NCBI RefSeq assembly: GCF_000699445.3
Contig: NC_067198.1
Location: 21,408,536 to 21,472,535, forward strand
DNA: 64,000 bases
DNA from: Schistosoma haematobium
Taxonomy: Eukaryota; Platyhelminthes; Trematoda; Strigeidida; Schistosomatidae
Direction: 5' to 3'
Shown: piece after piece, positions 1-12,372 of the stretch
How the letters are laid out: the number at the start of each line of letters is the position of its first letter
Numbering within the stretch: position 1 is the first letter of the stretch
Translations under genes and position numbers: made by a program
Notes under the pieces: model-generated
What the model saw: only the letters and a program-made list of their open reading frames with translations
Database searches by the model: none
Told to the model about the DNA's origin: nothing

Positions 1-851
1 ACACGTATATTATCCCGTTTTATTCAATAACTCACCTTGCGAACCGTAGAACACAGTTTCAAGAACATGTCTTTTTACCTTCATTATTTTGTATGTAGTA
101 TTACGTATAATATATGAAAGACTTATAAATTAAGTTTCACTTTTCGAACAATATATAATTCGGTGAATAAACTTTCCAATTTCAATTATACCAGAAAAAG
201 CAAATAAAACTGGTGGAACTATTATTGAATGGGGAATTTTACTTTTCTTCGTTCACTTGCACAAGTTGGCTTCAGGTGAAACTTCATTTAACAGTCCTCA
301 GTGAATGTAATTCGAGTATTGTTGCCATTGTTTAACTATGTTAAAGTAAAAAGTTTTATCAATGCAAAGAATCCATATATGAAATTTTAAAATAAAATCC
401 AAAAGCAAATATACTTCTTTTCTTAACCTTTAAGGATGTCTAGATGTCTGCCATCGCTTTCTCCCAAAAGAAAGTGTTTTTCATCAAATTGGAACTTACT
501 GCACAGTATCACGACTGAGCAATTGATTAATTAGTTAATCTACTATAAAATATTTCTGCAAAGCATATTCGACTCAAACAATTCAACTAATCAGATCATA
601 TTAAATAAAGAATAAATCCAGTACTACTTATTATTTATACACTAACATATTACTCACAGGTTTTGATACTGGGAAAAGTTTGGATACTATATGCTTATTC
701 TTATCACATGGATTAGTGCTACTTTTGGGGAAAAGATTTTACAAATAAACACTATACACTTTTTCGTAAGTAGCGTTCTACAAGGACTTATATCTGATGA
801 ATAACTATCAAAATCACTTCTAAACAAAAGTTAGTTTGAAATACTCAGTTT
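1..851. other. AT-rich DNA, nothing recognised
   Basis: No coding pattern, splice-framed exon or repeat shared with the rest of the window was seen. Confidence 0.5.
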
Positions 852-1385
852 AACTTACTTACTTATATACTTACGCCTGTTACTCCCAACGGAGCATAGG
901 CCACCGACCAGCATTCACCAGCCTACTCACTCTGTCCTGGGCATTCCTTTCTAGTTCCATCCAACTCTTGTTCATTTTTCCCATTTCTGTCTCCATTTCT
1001 CAGCTTAATGTGTTCTTTGGTTTTACTCTTTTTCTTTTGCCTTGAGGATTCCAAGTGAGGGCTTGTCTTGTGACGCAGTTGGGTGCTTTCCTCAACGTGT
1101 GTCCTATCCACTTTCAGCGCTTCTTCTTGATTTATTCCACCACTGGAATCTGGCTTGTTCTCTCTCACAGTAGGTTGTTGCTAATAGTGTCCGGCCAACT
1201 GATCCTAAGTATTTTGCTTAGACAACTGTTATTAAACACCTGTATTTTCTGTATGATGGCTTTCGTGGTTTTCTAAGTTTCCGCCCCATACAGTAGAACT
1301 GTCTTGATATTTGTATTGAAAATCCTGACCTTGGTGTTGGTTGACAGTTGTTTTGAGTTCCAGATGTTCTTAAATTTAAGTATCT
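852..1385 (-). mobile_element. RTE/SR2-like non-LTR retrotransposon, 3' fragment
   Basis: Read on the minus strand, this is the C-terminal end of an RTE-clade reverse transcriptase polyprotein. Recognisable pieces, with frameshifts, are KNIWNSKQLST, LLYGAET, KILRI, WIGHTL and GRPKNTL. The fragment ends in a GTAAGT/TAAG-rich tail, which is usual for the 3' end of these elements. It is 5' truncated and carries several stops, so it is dead. The same segment recurs at 50288-50970 (-) and 57426-57900 (+), and the matching 5' half lies at 61915-64000. RTE identity follows from the protein match; assignment to the SR2 subfamily is from memory. Confidence 0.85.
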
Positions 1386-2408
1386 ACTTTATGGAATATA
1401 TTATTCTTCCAACGAGATAAGATTTGTGAAGTATATTATTATATAATTTGGAAAAATGAGTTAAATAATGATCACGTAAAGTAGAGTTTTAAATGTGCAG
1501 CGTTTGATTTCGTCCTGAGGATGCTTTTGTTTGAGACTGTTTATGTGGACTGCTGTGGAGCTACAACGTAGAATTAATTAGCCATTTGATAGCCCTTGGT
1601 TAAAAACGATTATTGACCTGGGATTCATGCATGAAGAAATTACTTTTAAATTATAATCACCAATATTACACCAGTTTGAGGGAAATGCCACACTTCAAAT
1701 GTATGATGCAGCTAAGATTAATGTCAGACTTATTTCTCCTAGTCACATAAAAATGAAAGTAAGTACTCACTAAATTCGGTTATCGCTAAAATGAAGCAAA
1801 CGAATTATTAGGTGGTCCATATTTTAAAGTATTTGTGAGGAATGTGATTTCATTTAAATGACCTGAAATCTTGTAAATGTTGATGAATCAATGTAAAGTA
1901 GGAGAAACATTCCAGTATGCTGTACCCGGTCGACTGAATCATATTATGTTTAGTTGAGAAATTAGATCGACGCTAAACCATATGACATCATTCGAATAGG
2001 TTGTTATGAATTGAATCTGAACAAATTTCCACATACTAATCAACTGATTACCAATCTCATAATCATTACTAACTCGCTACAAGATCAACTTCCAGAAGTT
2101 CTGATGAGAATCTATAACCAGTAAGGTTGAAAAACATATAAATGTAGAAGTATCTCATAATTTATCATTACACAATGATCATGGTATTGTTAAAAATAAT
2201 TTGCTCAATTTAACGGTTTAAAAGTATCACGCCCATTGAGATCCTGGAATGCTCTGTGTTGAATTCAATTTTCGGCGTTGTGAGTGTACATTCTTGATGA
2301 ATCTTAAACTATGATGAGAGAACTGTTTAGTGCTTATTGGTATTAAATAACTATCTAGTTAACATCAGTTTATACTGATATTGGTTTTCAAACTACTTTA
2401 AATTATGA
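1386..2408. other. Intergenic DNA, nothing recognised
   Basis: AT-rich unique-looking sequence with no supported gene or repeat. Confidence 0.4.
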
Positions 2409-2890
2409 TCAGAATGGAGCTTGTGGAGATCGTAGTAATTTCAATAGTTGAATTCATGAGTCAATGTAAGCTAGATCATTATTGGAAAATTAGAAGCATT
2501 GGATTCCAGTTTCGTCCTAGTATGGAACTCTTCACCAGTGCACATCCACGATCCCTCACCAAAGGGACTCGAACCTGGAACCTTTGACCTGGCGCGCGAA
2601 CGCCTAACCTCTAGACTACTGAGCCGGCATACGGCAATGGATGAATGGTTGTGCAATTGTTCATGGATCGATTAAAGTTAAACTTAAACACCGTTGGGTG
2701 CTGGCTAAGTGTTTTAGAAGTTAAGCGTTCAATTACGAGCCCGGGTTCAAGTCCCTTTGGTGCGGGATCGTTGATGCGCACTTCTGAGGAAGTCCTATAC
2801 TAGAACGAAACGGTCATCCAATGCTTCTAAGTTTTCAATAATGATCTAGCTTACATTGACTCATGAATTCAACTATTGAAATGCCTCAAA
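2409..2890. mobile_element. Fold-back tRNA-like/hammerhead SINE (inverted dimer)
   Basis: Two arms in opposite orientation. The outermost ~64 bp (2440-2504 against the reverse complement of 2815-2880) differ at about two positions. Each arm has a tRNA-like core: a TRGY-type A box next to CTAGAGG, and a B box GGTTCGAGTCCC (left arm, minus) or GGGTTCAAGTCCC (right arm, plus). Further out each arm carries a decayed hammerhead motif. The left one has GTGAAGA where the core should be CTGANGA; the right one has an extra A after CTGAGGA. Both are predicted inactive. Arm-shared variants such as GATCATTATT are not seen in other copies of the family. Confidence 0.75.
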
Positions 2891-3284
2891 TTAATACTAG
2901 TAGATTATCATTACAATCACTCTTTTATATTAAATGAAAATATTACAAAGAAATGAAGTAATAACAATTAATTCTATGTCATCTTGTTTTATAGTTTATT
3001 TTAACATCAGGTTATTTGGTCAAGAAGTTTTGTTACTTAAATTGATTAAAATAATTCTATAATGTTTCAAGACATAAAGTAATTGAATACATATATTTCT
3101 ATGTATTTTGTTGATGTCATTTCAATTGTACAAAATACATAGATATTTTGAATTTAAACAAACATTTTATACTTTTTCTTCTTCTTCAATAAAATAGGTC
3201 TTAGATATAAAATATAAAACATGGTGACCAATTGTATTTACCTTGAATGTAATAAATATTGGGTATATATTACATTTGTTGTTG
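2891..3284. other. AT-rich spacer with a small inverted repeat
   Basis: Nothing coding. A 14-bp inverted repeat (TCTATGTATTTTGT at 3098-3111 and its complement at 3130-3143) could form a hairpin with an 18-nt loop. Confidence 0.4.
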
Positions 3285-3430
3285 CCTTAGCAGGTCGATG
3301 GAGCTATGGAGGTCAGCGCGCCACAGACTCGACATCTTGACGGAGTGCGTAGCACAGACTGCAGAAACGAAGAATGTGGTACAGCGAGCATGAACCACCA
3401 CGAGAACGATTGCTTTAAAGGGGGGGGGAG
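3285..3430 (+). mobile_element. 3' internal remnant of an LTR retrotransposon with polypurine tract
   Basis: This GC-richer stretch abuts a recognisable LTR. It ends in a purine run (AAAGGGGGGGGGAG, about 3417-3430) immediately before TGTGG. A polypurine tract directly upstream of the 3' LTR is the plus-strand primer of LTR retrotransposons. The rest of the internal region has been lost. Confidence 0.6.
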
Positions 3431-3700
3431 TGTGGTGCATGCTACTTATATTGATATAAGTAGTATATGACGCGAGTCAGGAATGTAATGTCTGGCAGCA
3501 GAAGATGGGGAAGATCAAGAAAGGAAGAGCGGGAATAGAAAGCAATTAGTATGGAAATGCAAGAACAACGAAGTTCGAGACAATTATTGAACATTTTGCA
3601 AATTGAGTATTATAGTATGGCTTTTCTATTTTACCAAGCAACTCTGTAATTTTGTGCTAAATATAATTCGATTGTCCCCACTGGTGTTCTGTTCACTACA
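3431..3700 (+). repeat. LTR of a gypsy-type family (family C), 3' LTR
   Basis: About 270 bp, starting TGTGGTG and ending CACTACA, so it has the TG...CA ends and short inverted termini of an LTR. Related copies lie at 13067-13370 (+), 37304-37581 (-), 37731-38020 (+) and 46323-46592 (+). Shared landmarks are GCTACTTATAT, AAGTAGTAT, GGCAGCAGAAG and TGTCCCCACTGGTGTTC. The polypurine tract just upstream marks it as a 3' LTR rather than a solo LTR. Confidence 0.7.
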
Positions 3701-5067
3701 CATTTTCCTTCGTTCAAAAGTCTCATCATACTTAGAAGTAGTTTGAGTTAACCGACAATACTGTTGTTTTGTTTTCCCTAGAAATGTGTTAATCAAAGCA
3801 ACAGCTGATTTTTAATAATTAAATAGATAACTGTCTTGTTTCTAAGCTATATAAATGGTTTAAATGTTTACTGATATTGTTGTGTACCTGCGTGACATAT
3901 TTTCTTCTCTTCAGTTTTTTTCTTGTTTCTTTAAAAGAGTAATAGTTCAATATAATTAGAGATATTTTAAATTCATGAGTTAAATGTCATAGGATTCCTC
4001 AGGCTATTTTCTCATACTTTTAGTTTATATTAAAAAGATAGCACATCTGCTGTTAAGGGAAAGGGTTAATGATTTAAAATTCCCTTAAGGCTTTTCACTA
4101 TACAAAAAAAATACATTAATTTAATGTTCCATTTATTAATTTACTGTATCACAATTATTGAGCTTAGTTATTTATAACAGATTATATTTATTAGATAAGA
4201 TAAAGCAATGACTGTATGTCATAGTTGTATTGTATATTTAAGATATCTGATTTTCCTTTTATTTGTCAATATTAATCTTGGACATCGAACTAAACACATT
4301 TAAAGCATGTAGAAACCTATTAAGATCAGTAAACGTTATCTTTATTAAGTAACATTGGAGGTAGATATTTTCAATTCTTAAAAATATATTCCATCTAATA
4401 AAGCGTAACAAAATTAGTTACTTTAATTTGTTTTTATGACGTAACGATAATGGTCAGGAATTTAGCAGGCCTTTTCGACAAACTATATAGTAAAGAAATG
4501 ATATATAAAACTAATGGAGAATTTTATTGATAGTTATATATTTTGTATTAAACTAATGATTTTAATACTTAGGATTCATTATAATTTCTATTCATCTTAA
4601 GGAACAACATATGAGTTTCGATTAAACATATATACCACAGTTTACAAGATGAAATGGCCTAAGTTAGGTAATAATCAAAGATCATGAAGCAATGGACAGA
4701 TGTTTCTTCTTATTACGGGACTCCATAACAGTCCGTATCTACTGCTTAAGATCGAAGCCTGGACATTCAGTGATAAATCGTCTTTATAGTTTTATTTAAG
4801 AGTTTACCATAAATAAAGTATCTCTGATCCAACAATCTAGGTCGACTTATTGAATCATACACCTAAAATAAAAATTAGTCTGTTCTAGTTGAATTATATA
4901 TCAGTTTTCTAGATGGGTTTTTTAAAATTACAATTTGTCCATGTACATATGTTTTAAAATAGAAACTTATTAGAAAAGGATTATACAGATATTCAAATCA
5001 CAGTGATTAGTTTGAAGTAGACAATTTCGTAGTTAACTTTACAATCAGTTAGCAGATGTCAGATTTG
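3701..5067. other. Intergenic DNA, nothing recognised
   Basis: AT-rich; no open frame with coding character and no copy elsewhere in the window. Confidence 0.4.

Positions 5068-5138
<71 letters not shown>
5068..5138. repeat. (TA)n microsatellite, about 35 units
   Basis: An uninterrupted TA dinucleotide run of about 71 bp. Shorter TA runs occur at 26900-26914 and 29169-29194. Confidence 0.95.
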
Positions 5139-5139
<1 letters not shown>

Positions 5140-6511
5140 CTGGTAATTAAATAACGAATATTTTGTGAAACATATCAACCAAAATAATTTTGAGATTATA
5201 AATTATGATACTTCACCAAGCGTCGTCATAAAAACCAAAAACATCTTCAAAATTATGAGACCAGCTTAAAGTCTTCATAAGTGACTGTGAAAAGCAGATA
5301 TATTAAAAGTCATGTATTTTCCCCTGACGATTCATCGGGGAGGATTAAATTGTCCTTTCAAAAAATTGAACTAAGCATTTTGTGCTACTGTCAAACATTT
5401 AGTAGTATCATTGCTTAACTTAGCAATTTCGTAGAAATATTTATTCTTCCGAAATGAATATTTCAAGTGATATTTTAATCTGGAAACCTCCAAATCATAA
5501 CGCAGAAGCCATTTTACACTTCTGAACTCCATTTACAGGTACTTAAACTATTGATCGATAAAATAATTGTTTTGAATAGCGTTTTGTACTTTTTGTTAAC
5601 TGTATCATTTTAAATAATGTTGAATATGTTTAGATTTTCAGTGATAGATATACAAACAAAGTCCCTGATGAGCCGAAGTTATCTTCAAGAGATTTTGAAA
5701 ACTTTTAGTTGAAAAGCCTTCTAGGATTATTTGCTGTTTTTTTTAATGTTCATGAATATGCAACCGTGAAAATGAATTCTTGATAAAGAAATAGTGTTTT
5801 TACAGAAATTGTCTTCTATTCTATAACTCATCATTTTATCTTTCTTCTAAAAGTGTAAAAATTTAGATCCACAGCAAATTGAACAAGATTAATTGTGAAC
5901 ATTTTATGTGCTACGTTTTTAAATGGAAGCTATTTGGAGGGCTATTATGAATAAGGTTAGATACATAGTTTTTAATATTCAACAGTTATTACTAAAGAAT
6001 AAACTTTAATTTTAGAATTAAAAGAATTATCCTGATATTGTTTTCTTTATGAAATGGCCATATCTGGTGAGTCGTTGATCATTGTAATCAAATTCGACGT
6101 TGATTTATTAGATATTTTAATAAACTGTGGCACAATTGTCGTGAATTCTGTAAATCTGATAATTTAGGCATTGATTTTGTAACACACCAATAGAAGCACT
6201 TACCTCTTGTGATCTTGATAAAATAACTAAAGTGAAGAGAAAGATTATTTTTTCTACTAGTTAGTAATATTTTGCACAAACCTTAACAAAAACTAACATC
6301 CTTGATACAATTTAATTTTTTCTTTTGGTTAGTGATGAACACTTCATTGCCGGATATATGGATAATGATTCTGTTCGTGCTATTGCAATATAACACATTA
6401 TTTCGTAGACAATAATTTGTGGCATCTGTAGTTATTTCAAACTTCATATATGCTCATTCCAATAAATTTATTACTGTTCTATTTATTTTGTAATAAGAAA
6501 AGTGGTGAGAT
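5139..6511. other. Intergenic DNA, nothing firm
   Basis: A small GC-rich hairpin (CCCCTGACGATTCATCGGGG at about 5321-5340) is visible; otherwise AT-rich sequence without supported features. Confidence 0.4.
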
Positions 6512-6738
6512 TATAATTTATGGACAACATTTGAGTGACGCCGGATTGACCTAGAGAGTGTCCACCTAATTATGATTTACAGTTGATAATTAAGGTTAGA
6601 AATTAGATTTAGAGTTTTCATCATTAACTGACATCAGCTATAATGCCAAAACTCTATTTAGCTAAATGAATGAGTGAATTTCGCACCAAAATCCGAGACC
6701 TTTTATCTTATATGTGATCGCTTCGTCCATAAATTATA
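6512..6738. mobile_element. MITE-like element with terminal inverted repeats
   Basis: About 227 bp bounded by TATAATTTATGGAC and its inverse GTCCATAAATTATA. A related 252-bp copy lies at 40057-40308, sharing GAGAGTGTCCACCTAAT, ATGATTTACAGTTGAT, CATCAGCTATAATGC and CAAAATCCGAGACC. There is no coding capacity. Terminal inverted repeats plus small size fit a non-autonomous DNA transposon; the superfamily is not identifiable here. Confidence 0.6.
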
Positions 6739-7188
6739 GTCTCTCCGGAATTACTCATATATAACTCCAATATTTCTTAGAATGCTGATAAGTCTCAACC
6801 AATGAAACATTATATTAATATGATCAATATTAGACAACTCTCAATTCATGGTGCTATTATTCGATTAGATTCTGATTACCATGACAATTATGGATGAAGT
6901 CAGTTTTTCTAAAAATATACCATTGATGATTGTGTTTTTCAATAAATTATTGATGTCATTTCAAAACGAAGTATTTTTTTAAATAGTTCATATTAACTTT
7001 AAACGGAAAATACTCATCTTAAAAGTCACCAAGAACAGTGAAGCTCACTTACCAAGTATTTATATATGTACTCTACTTCAAATCACTGTGTTTGTATGAG
7101 AGTAAGTTATATTATTCTGTTGCTCAAAATAAAGTAGATTGAGATTTAAAACAGTGATTTAAGTACTAAGTTATTAAACTAAACTATA
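6739..7188. other. Spacer, nothing recognised
   Basis: AT-rich sequence without supported features. Confidence 0.4.
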
Positions 7189-7706
7189 GTTTTAATAGTT
7201 GAGATCATGAGTCAATTGAAGCTAGACCACCATGGAAAATCTGGAAGCACTGGATGGCCGTTTCGTCTTAATATGGGAGTCTCTAACAGTGTGCATCCAT
7301 GATCTCGCCTCGCGAGATTCGAACCGAGGACCTATCAGCCTCATGCGCGAGTGCTGAACCACTAGACCACTGAGCTGACCAGCACCCAACGATATTAATG
7401 TCTAATTTCAACTAATCCACGAAATTGAGCAACACATTCATCATTGTCACCAGTGAATTACTATCTCACAACTGAACCGGTTGAACTCCACTGGTCACTA
7501 CTTCTCACTACTGGTTAAGCGTTCGTGCGCGAGATTGATAGGTCCTGGATTCGAATCTTGTGAGGCGAGATCGTAGGTGCACACTTCTGAGTAGTCCCAC
7601 AGTAGGACGAAACAGCCATTCAAGTCTTCCCTATTTTCCATGGTGGTCTAGCTTGAATTGACTAATGATCTCAACTATTAAAATTACTATATTATCCACA
7701 AAACCT
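7189..7706. mobile_element. Fold-back tRNA-like/hammerhead SINE (inverted dimer)
   Basis: The outer arms begin TTTTAATAGTTGAGATCAT and end with the inverse. Both contain CAATT(G/C)AAGCTAGACCACC followed by CATGGAAAAT. The left arm (minus) holds a tRNA-like core with B box GGTTCGAATCTC. The right arm (plus) has GGATTCGAATCTTG. Hammerhead cores are decayed: the left has CTGTTAGAGA and the right CTGAGTA, in which the essential G8 is U. The central segment 7390-7500 matches the 5' flank of other family members (CACTGGTCACTACTTCTCACTA). Confidence 0.75.
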
Positions 7707-8190
7707 TTTCTCTAATATTAAATTATAATTATCTCTAAATTTAGAAAGAAAAATAATCCCTAATTGAACAAATTTTTAAAGCAAAAAACTACTCATCTAT
7801 TTTATTTTCTTTATCATGTAATCTGATAGTTAGAATCTTAAGTATATTTTTTTCACTTTTTTTTCAACAACAAACAAAAACCCTACACCACACAATTCAC
7901 AGTGGTTATTATTATTATTATTCAAGAGAAATGTTCATTTTAATTATTCCCAACTAATTAATTTTATATGAAACACTAATCGCCTGTCTATAACATGAAT
8001 AGAATAATAATTACTAATTACTTAACTAACATCTATATGTGCTTGTCCGTTATTCAAACAACACATATTACCATACCAATCATATATATATACATATCGA
8101 CAATTATTGATTTCATACACCAGTACTTATAACCTTTATTATCGATCAACAAAGTTATTCTTTTTGTTTCTCTTCTCTGTCAACAAATAG
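7707..8190. other. AT-rich spacer with short TTA repeats
   Basis: A TTATTATTATTA run at about 7909-7923 and AT-rich DNA lead into a pyrimidine-rich tract (8161-8180) just before a possible splice acceptor at 8189-8190. Confidence 0.4.
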
Positions 8191-8490
8191 AGGTCGATCC
8201 TATATTTGCGTGACTAAAATAGGTTAGTGTAATTAATTAACATTATCATTATTATTATTAATATGATGATTACTATTGTGTGTAATATCATGAAATATAT
8301 AAGTTATGAATTTTAACCATCTATTGAAAAGAAGAGAAGATCAGACTAGAATAAAGATTTCTTCGGTTTCTTTTATTCTTTTATCAATTAAATCTTTCTA
8401 TTCCTTTAGGCTGTCATTCTATTCAAGGTGGTGGTAGTTGTCCTAGTAAAGAACAATTGTCCCATATGGTAAATGATGTATTACAATGAT
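8191..8490 (+). CDS. Candidate exon pair of an unidentified gene
   Basis: Two short segments behave like spliced exons. The first, 8191-8222, follows a pyrimidine-rich acceptor ending ATAG and precedes a GTTAGT donor. The second starts at 8410 after TTTCTATTCCTTTAG. Joined in phase they read GRSYICVTKIGCHSIQ and then GGGSCPSKEQLSHM. The second exon either uses the GTAAAT donor at 8469 or runs to the stop at 8488-8490. The peptide is cysteine- and glycine-containing and hydrophilic, unlike random AT-rich translation, but I do not recognise a family. No further upstream exon was found. This could be a chance match or part of a gene whose other exons I missed. Confidence 0.3.
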
Positions 8491-10039
8491 AATAATCATA
8501 ACGTTGAAATGAAAAAAAATATTGGCTAAGTTTCATACTTCTCCTTTGTTTTTTCATATTTCACAAGTAAATTTTCTCTCAGCCAACATATTGATACATC
8601 TGTCATTTATTCTACTATAATTACATAACTGCAGGTGTCTATGACAGCCAAAAAGTTGGTGGATCTATCACCGGTTATATTTCACGCAAAACAAGTTAAC
8701 AATCTTGTTTATGTGAGTTTTTTCATATGTGTATATGTATATGTATGTGTGTGCCATAAGGTAATCAATATGAAACGAAGTCCAAACATAATAAATTGAC
8801 ATCAGGAAAAACCAATAGCAGTACTTCTTCAATATCCGTTTAAAATACTGTCTTGTATATCTACGTTCAATCACGCTTACTTCATTACTTCAATGAAACA
8901 AGATTCTGGAAGTTTTTCTCCGAATATTAGTTTCTTTTATACTACTATTAAAGTAGTTAGCGTTTTACAAGGCTACTTTGTACACAATCTGTAAAACCAT
9001 CAATAAATAGTCACCAATCAAAGAAAATTCACATAAAACTTAAAGTAAAAAGTTTTAATCATTCAATTACAACTCAGTAGTATGAAAATATTTTCTTTTG
9101 GGATCTAATATCAATCCCACACAGGGTTGTAGTTACACCGTACTAAGGTTTCTAAGAGTAGGATGGGGCATATACCGATTTCCCTTTAGTTTGTTTCAGT
9201 ATTTTCCAGCTGACATCAGTTAGCAACAAACATTAACTTGAAAAGTTTTTTGACTTTTTACAAAATTCAATCTTCCAAATTAGAGAACAACAGCATAAAT
9301 ATATTTTCCTTATCTGGGTTATTATATCCATATCCATATTCGAACCCCTCTCAACTTACATCGTTCTGGACAGTCGAATAGTTTTGCAAGCCGTCAAACA
9401 ACAAAATCTAGCTTAGATAAGGATACATAAACATACACTTCATGAACTATATTGAAATTCATCAATTGTGTTATAAACATGACTGAGAATAATAATAATT
9501 TACAGTAACAGAGATAATCCCAAAAAAAGCATTTGATAAACATAACTATTTTAATATTAAAAAAATTGTTTGGGAAACTGGTCACGATACAATAGTTGGG
9601 CAGTTCCTTTTACGTATTAATAAGCTTTTAAATCACATCTGAATTTATTAATATGAGTCACGATACAACGAATACAACATGAGTTCATAAAAATACTTCC
9701 TTTAATATTTATTAGCAAATGTGATAAACATAAAGGAGTTCCTTCTAGGAAAGAAAAGGACAATATTGCCTTGGACTTTTTACTTTGACATAGGGAAAAT
9801 TTTTAGCTCAATAAATTAGTCATGATGACGTATAAAGCAACAAGTTACATTGACAATTGAACAAGAATTATCATATCCTAGCATCATGTGTGCTAAAAAC
9901 GGTTTTATTTGCATTTTTGTTGAGTTAGATAACCCGTACTTGTGGTGGGAAATTTTTTGTGGCCCACTGATCTGACTCCGTTTTGAAAGAACGAATGAAT
10001 ATGCCATGATCATAAATCTTCCATTAAACTCCGTATATT
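8491..10039. other. Intergenic DNA, nothing firm
   Basis: A possible exon-like frame after the CAG at 8632-8634 (VYDSQKVGGSITGYISRKTS) was seen, but it is out of phase with the candidate exon at 8410 if the GTAAAT donor is used. Otherwise no supported feature. Confidence 0.3.
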
Positions 10040-10402
10040 ACATCTAGGCTAACCCCGTTTGTCCGATGGCGATAATAAGAAGCCAAATCCGGGTTGAGTT
10101 GGATGAATTTATTTCAGGCACTAGTTTATTCAATCAGACATTGAGAATACGAAGTTGCAAAGCGAAGCGGAGAAGGAAAGTGTGCAAACTCCCTTTAATA
10201 AAGCGTAACTCAATATTTATAGTCAGAAAGAAATAAACTGAAGATATGTGGTGAATAGGGTAAGCGAGACACACACTCTCACATAAAAACAGTCAAGGTT
10301 AATAAGTCAATAACTGAAGAAGTCAAAATATGTCTCAAGGAGAATAAATAAACTCTTTAGAATAACCCATGTGGGCTTGACATAGTAATAGCCACTAAAG
10401 AT
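10040..10402 (-). repeat. Diverged LTR-like repeat (family D relative)
   Basis: On the minus strand this follows the order of the solo LTR at 58614-59136: ATTACTATGTCAAGCCCA, then a TTTTGAC segment, then CTTGACTGTTTTTAT, a GTGTGTGT tract and the block ending TTCGC. The match is clear but the 3' part has diverged, and no TG...CA boundary or target duplication could be fixed. Confidence 0.45.
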
Positions 10403-10647
10403 CAGTTTAAGATGCAATGGTCTTTTTCTGTGAATGATATGACTGAAAATCTGACGGACAAGAAAATTAGACAATTACCTTGGTATGAAGCCTTCTGATA
10501 GCATTTGTTCATTATTTTGTACGGGACCATCAAGTTAACATTTAATGAACTATACTTCCAGCTGTAGTTGCCTTTGTAAGGTAGTCAGTAACCAGTGAAA
10601 ATTAAACATATAGGCATTTTGAAAATTCCCATTTTGCCATTTGGTAA

Positions 10648-10711
10648 ATAAAGAAGGAACGAATTGAGCGAAGAAAAAGAAATTTCTTCGCTCAATTCGT
10701 TCCTTCTTTAT
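10648..10711. repeat. Perfect palindrome with 29-bp arms and 6-nt spacer
   Basis: 10648-10676 is the exact reverse complement of 10683-10711, with AAGAAA between. Nearly the same flank (ATATAGGCATTT followed by GAAAATT) occurs on both sides, at about 10608 and 10710. This suggests a local duplication or snap-back event rather than a transposon end pair. Confidence 0.9.
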
Positions 10712-12194
10712 ATAGGCATTTCTGATAGAAAATTCATTAAACTGTAGAATTAAACTTTCCGTTCTACAAAAATTCAGTTAATTTTATAAAGTATGTAAAA
10801 TGGCTGTTTGTGAATAAGATAGGGAAGTATTTGATCTTTGGATTGTTTAGTAATTAGTGTTATGTAATCAACTGAACTCTATAATTTATTGATTTGATAA
10901 AACTGGTAAACATTAATCACAAGTGACTGCCAAGTTTTATTAGGAATGTTCTACAAAACTTATTCTGTCTCAAATGAATAGCAATGTATGAATAAAATGA
11001 TACAATGTACATAAAAATGAACGCTGAACTTTTGTCGTTACTCTTCTACAGCTAAAAGCTGAAACATTTTGTGGGCCACAAAGTCTCTAAAACAAATATG
11101 CAACTAAAAATTTTTATTGACGTTTATGAACTCATGAATATAAAAAGAGAAAGTTAGATTACAGAATAAAAATATACATTATTAGCTGTACATGGTGTTT
11201 GTGTAAAATAACAATTACTTTGAACACTATTCTGTGGTAGATTCGAATTCTAAATACAATACCTTCGATCGTGCTCATGGAATTCTCTCTGACTTGAATA
11301 CTGGTTCATACGTGATTACTAATTGGACAGTTCTAAGTATTTTTGGTTAGCATACCGAATTGAATTACTTCTAGTTATCAAACAATAATAAGAATTTATT
11401 GGCATTTACGAAATAGAGATAATCGTTTTGTCCAAAGTATAAAAAACAGATTGAAAGAACCAGAATTGTCTCATATTCACATTTAAGTTCTATTACTTGT
11501 ACGAAAAAAATCTAGAATATAATGATGAAAGCTTATAATAAAACAGTGTGGATATATCTTTTGATGAACACTATGATCAAGCCCAGCCGTGAAATGACAA
11601 GGAAGGGCTGAGGATAAACATCATCTTGTCAAGCCATCTAATTGTATAGCAGTACTTACAGTTGTTTTTGTTTGTTTAGTTACTCAGTTGTAGATATCTT
11701 GGAATAATCTCTATTACAGAATTATTTGGAGGTATGACTTTTTCACTTTTGTAATTTTCCTCCTATCATAACTGACTGCGCTACAGTTAGCACGTTCGTA
11801 GCATGATGGAGCGACATTTTCGTCGTAGAAAACTTTCCATTTTTCATGCAAGACAGAAAAAACGACAGAGAACAAGGTACACTCCGTATCATAGAATACT
11901 ATAGTGTGAATAATATTTCCGGCTTCATTTTCGTTGGTTGCCAGGTGCAAGGTCAAAATTACGAACGAGAGTGGAGTTTATTCCCACCTCAAAGAGGGAG
12001 TGAAGGAGTTTCAAATGAGTTTCTCACTAAATAATACATTTGGTTCAATATTCATTGAATTTAAGTATGGGATATGAATAGAAGAACAGAACCATTGCAC
12101 TGATGAAACATAATTTATTGGATGTAATACTATTTATGTAGGTGACTTATCAAGACAAGTAAATTCCAACGTAAAAAGTGTAGTAGCATCGGTC
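10712..12194. other. Intergenic DNA, nothing recognised
   Basis: Open frames on both strands at about 11714-12034 overlap each other and have no splice or family support. Region described only as GC-richer unique sequence. Confidence 0.35.
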
Positions 12195-12345
12195 TCTAAC
12201 CATTCGATCTTTGAAGCTGAACATACAATAACGAAGGAGATTTGCGTTAACCGTTTAGTATTTAGAGAATGTCAGCAAAGATGAATGCAAGAACACTTGA
12301 TGAAAACGACATGGATCGGTCACGCAGGCGTGGTCACCCTCTGTA
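12195..12345. repeat. Interspersed repeat G, copy 1
   Basis: Shares an ordered set of short blocks with 54305-54475: ATCTT(T/C)(G/A)AAGCTGAACATA, then GACATGG(A/T), and a 3' block of TG(C/G)AGG-type sequence with TGGTCA and TGTAAC. Divergence is high. Function and class are unknown. Confidence 0.35.
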
Positions 12346-12372
12346 ACCCCATAATTTTCTATCAAATTATAA

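Noticed and set aside
923..1276. Overlapping 81-codon (minus) and 73-codon (plus) frames as genes
   Set aside because: The minus frame is a frameshifted piece of the RTE tail and the plus frame is its antisense shadow.
2580..2640. tRNA gene suggested by A and B boxes
   Set aside because: B box and A box are present here and in a dozen other loci, but there is no closed acceptor stem or anticodon arm, and each is embedded in the same repeat. They are tRNA-derived SINE promoters, not tRNA genes.
11714..12034. Pair of opposing ORFs as a gene
   Set aside because: The two frames overlap antisense, neither has a recognised motif, and no exon partners were found.
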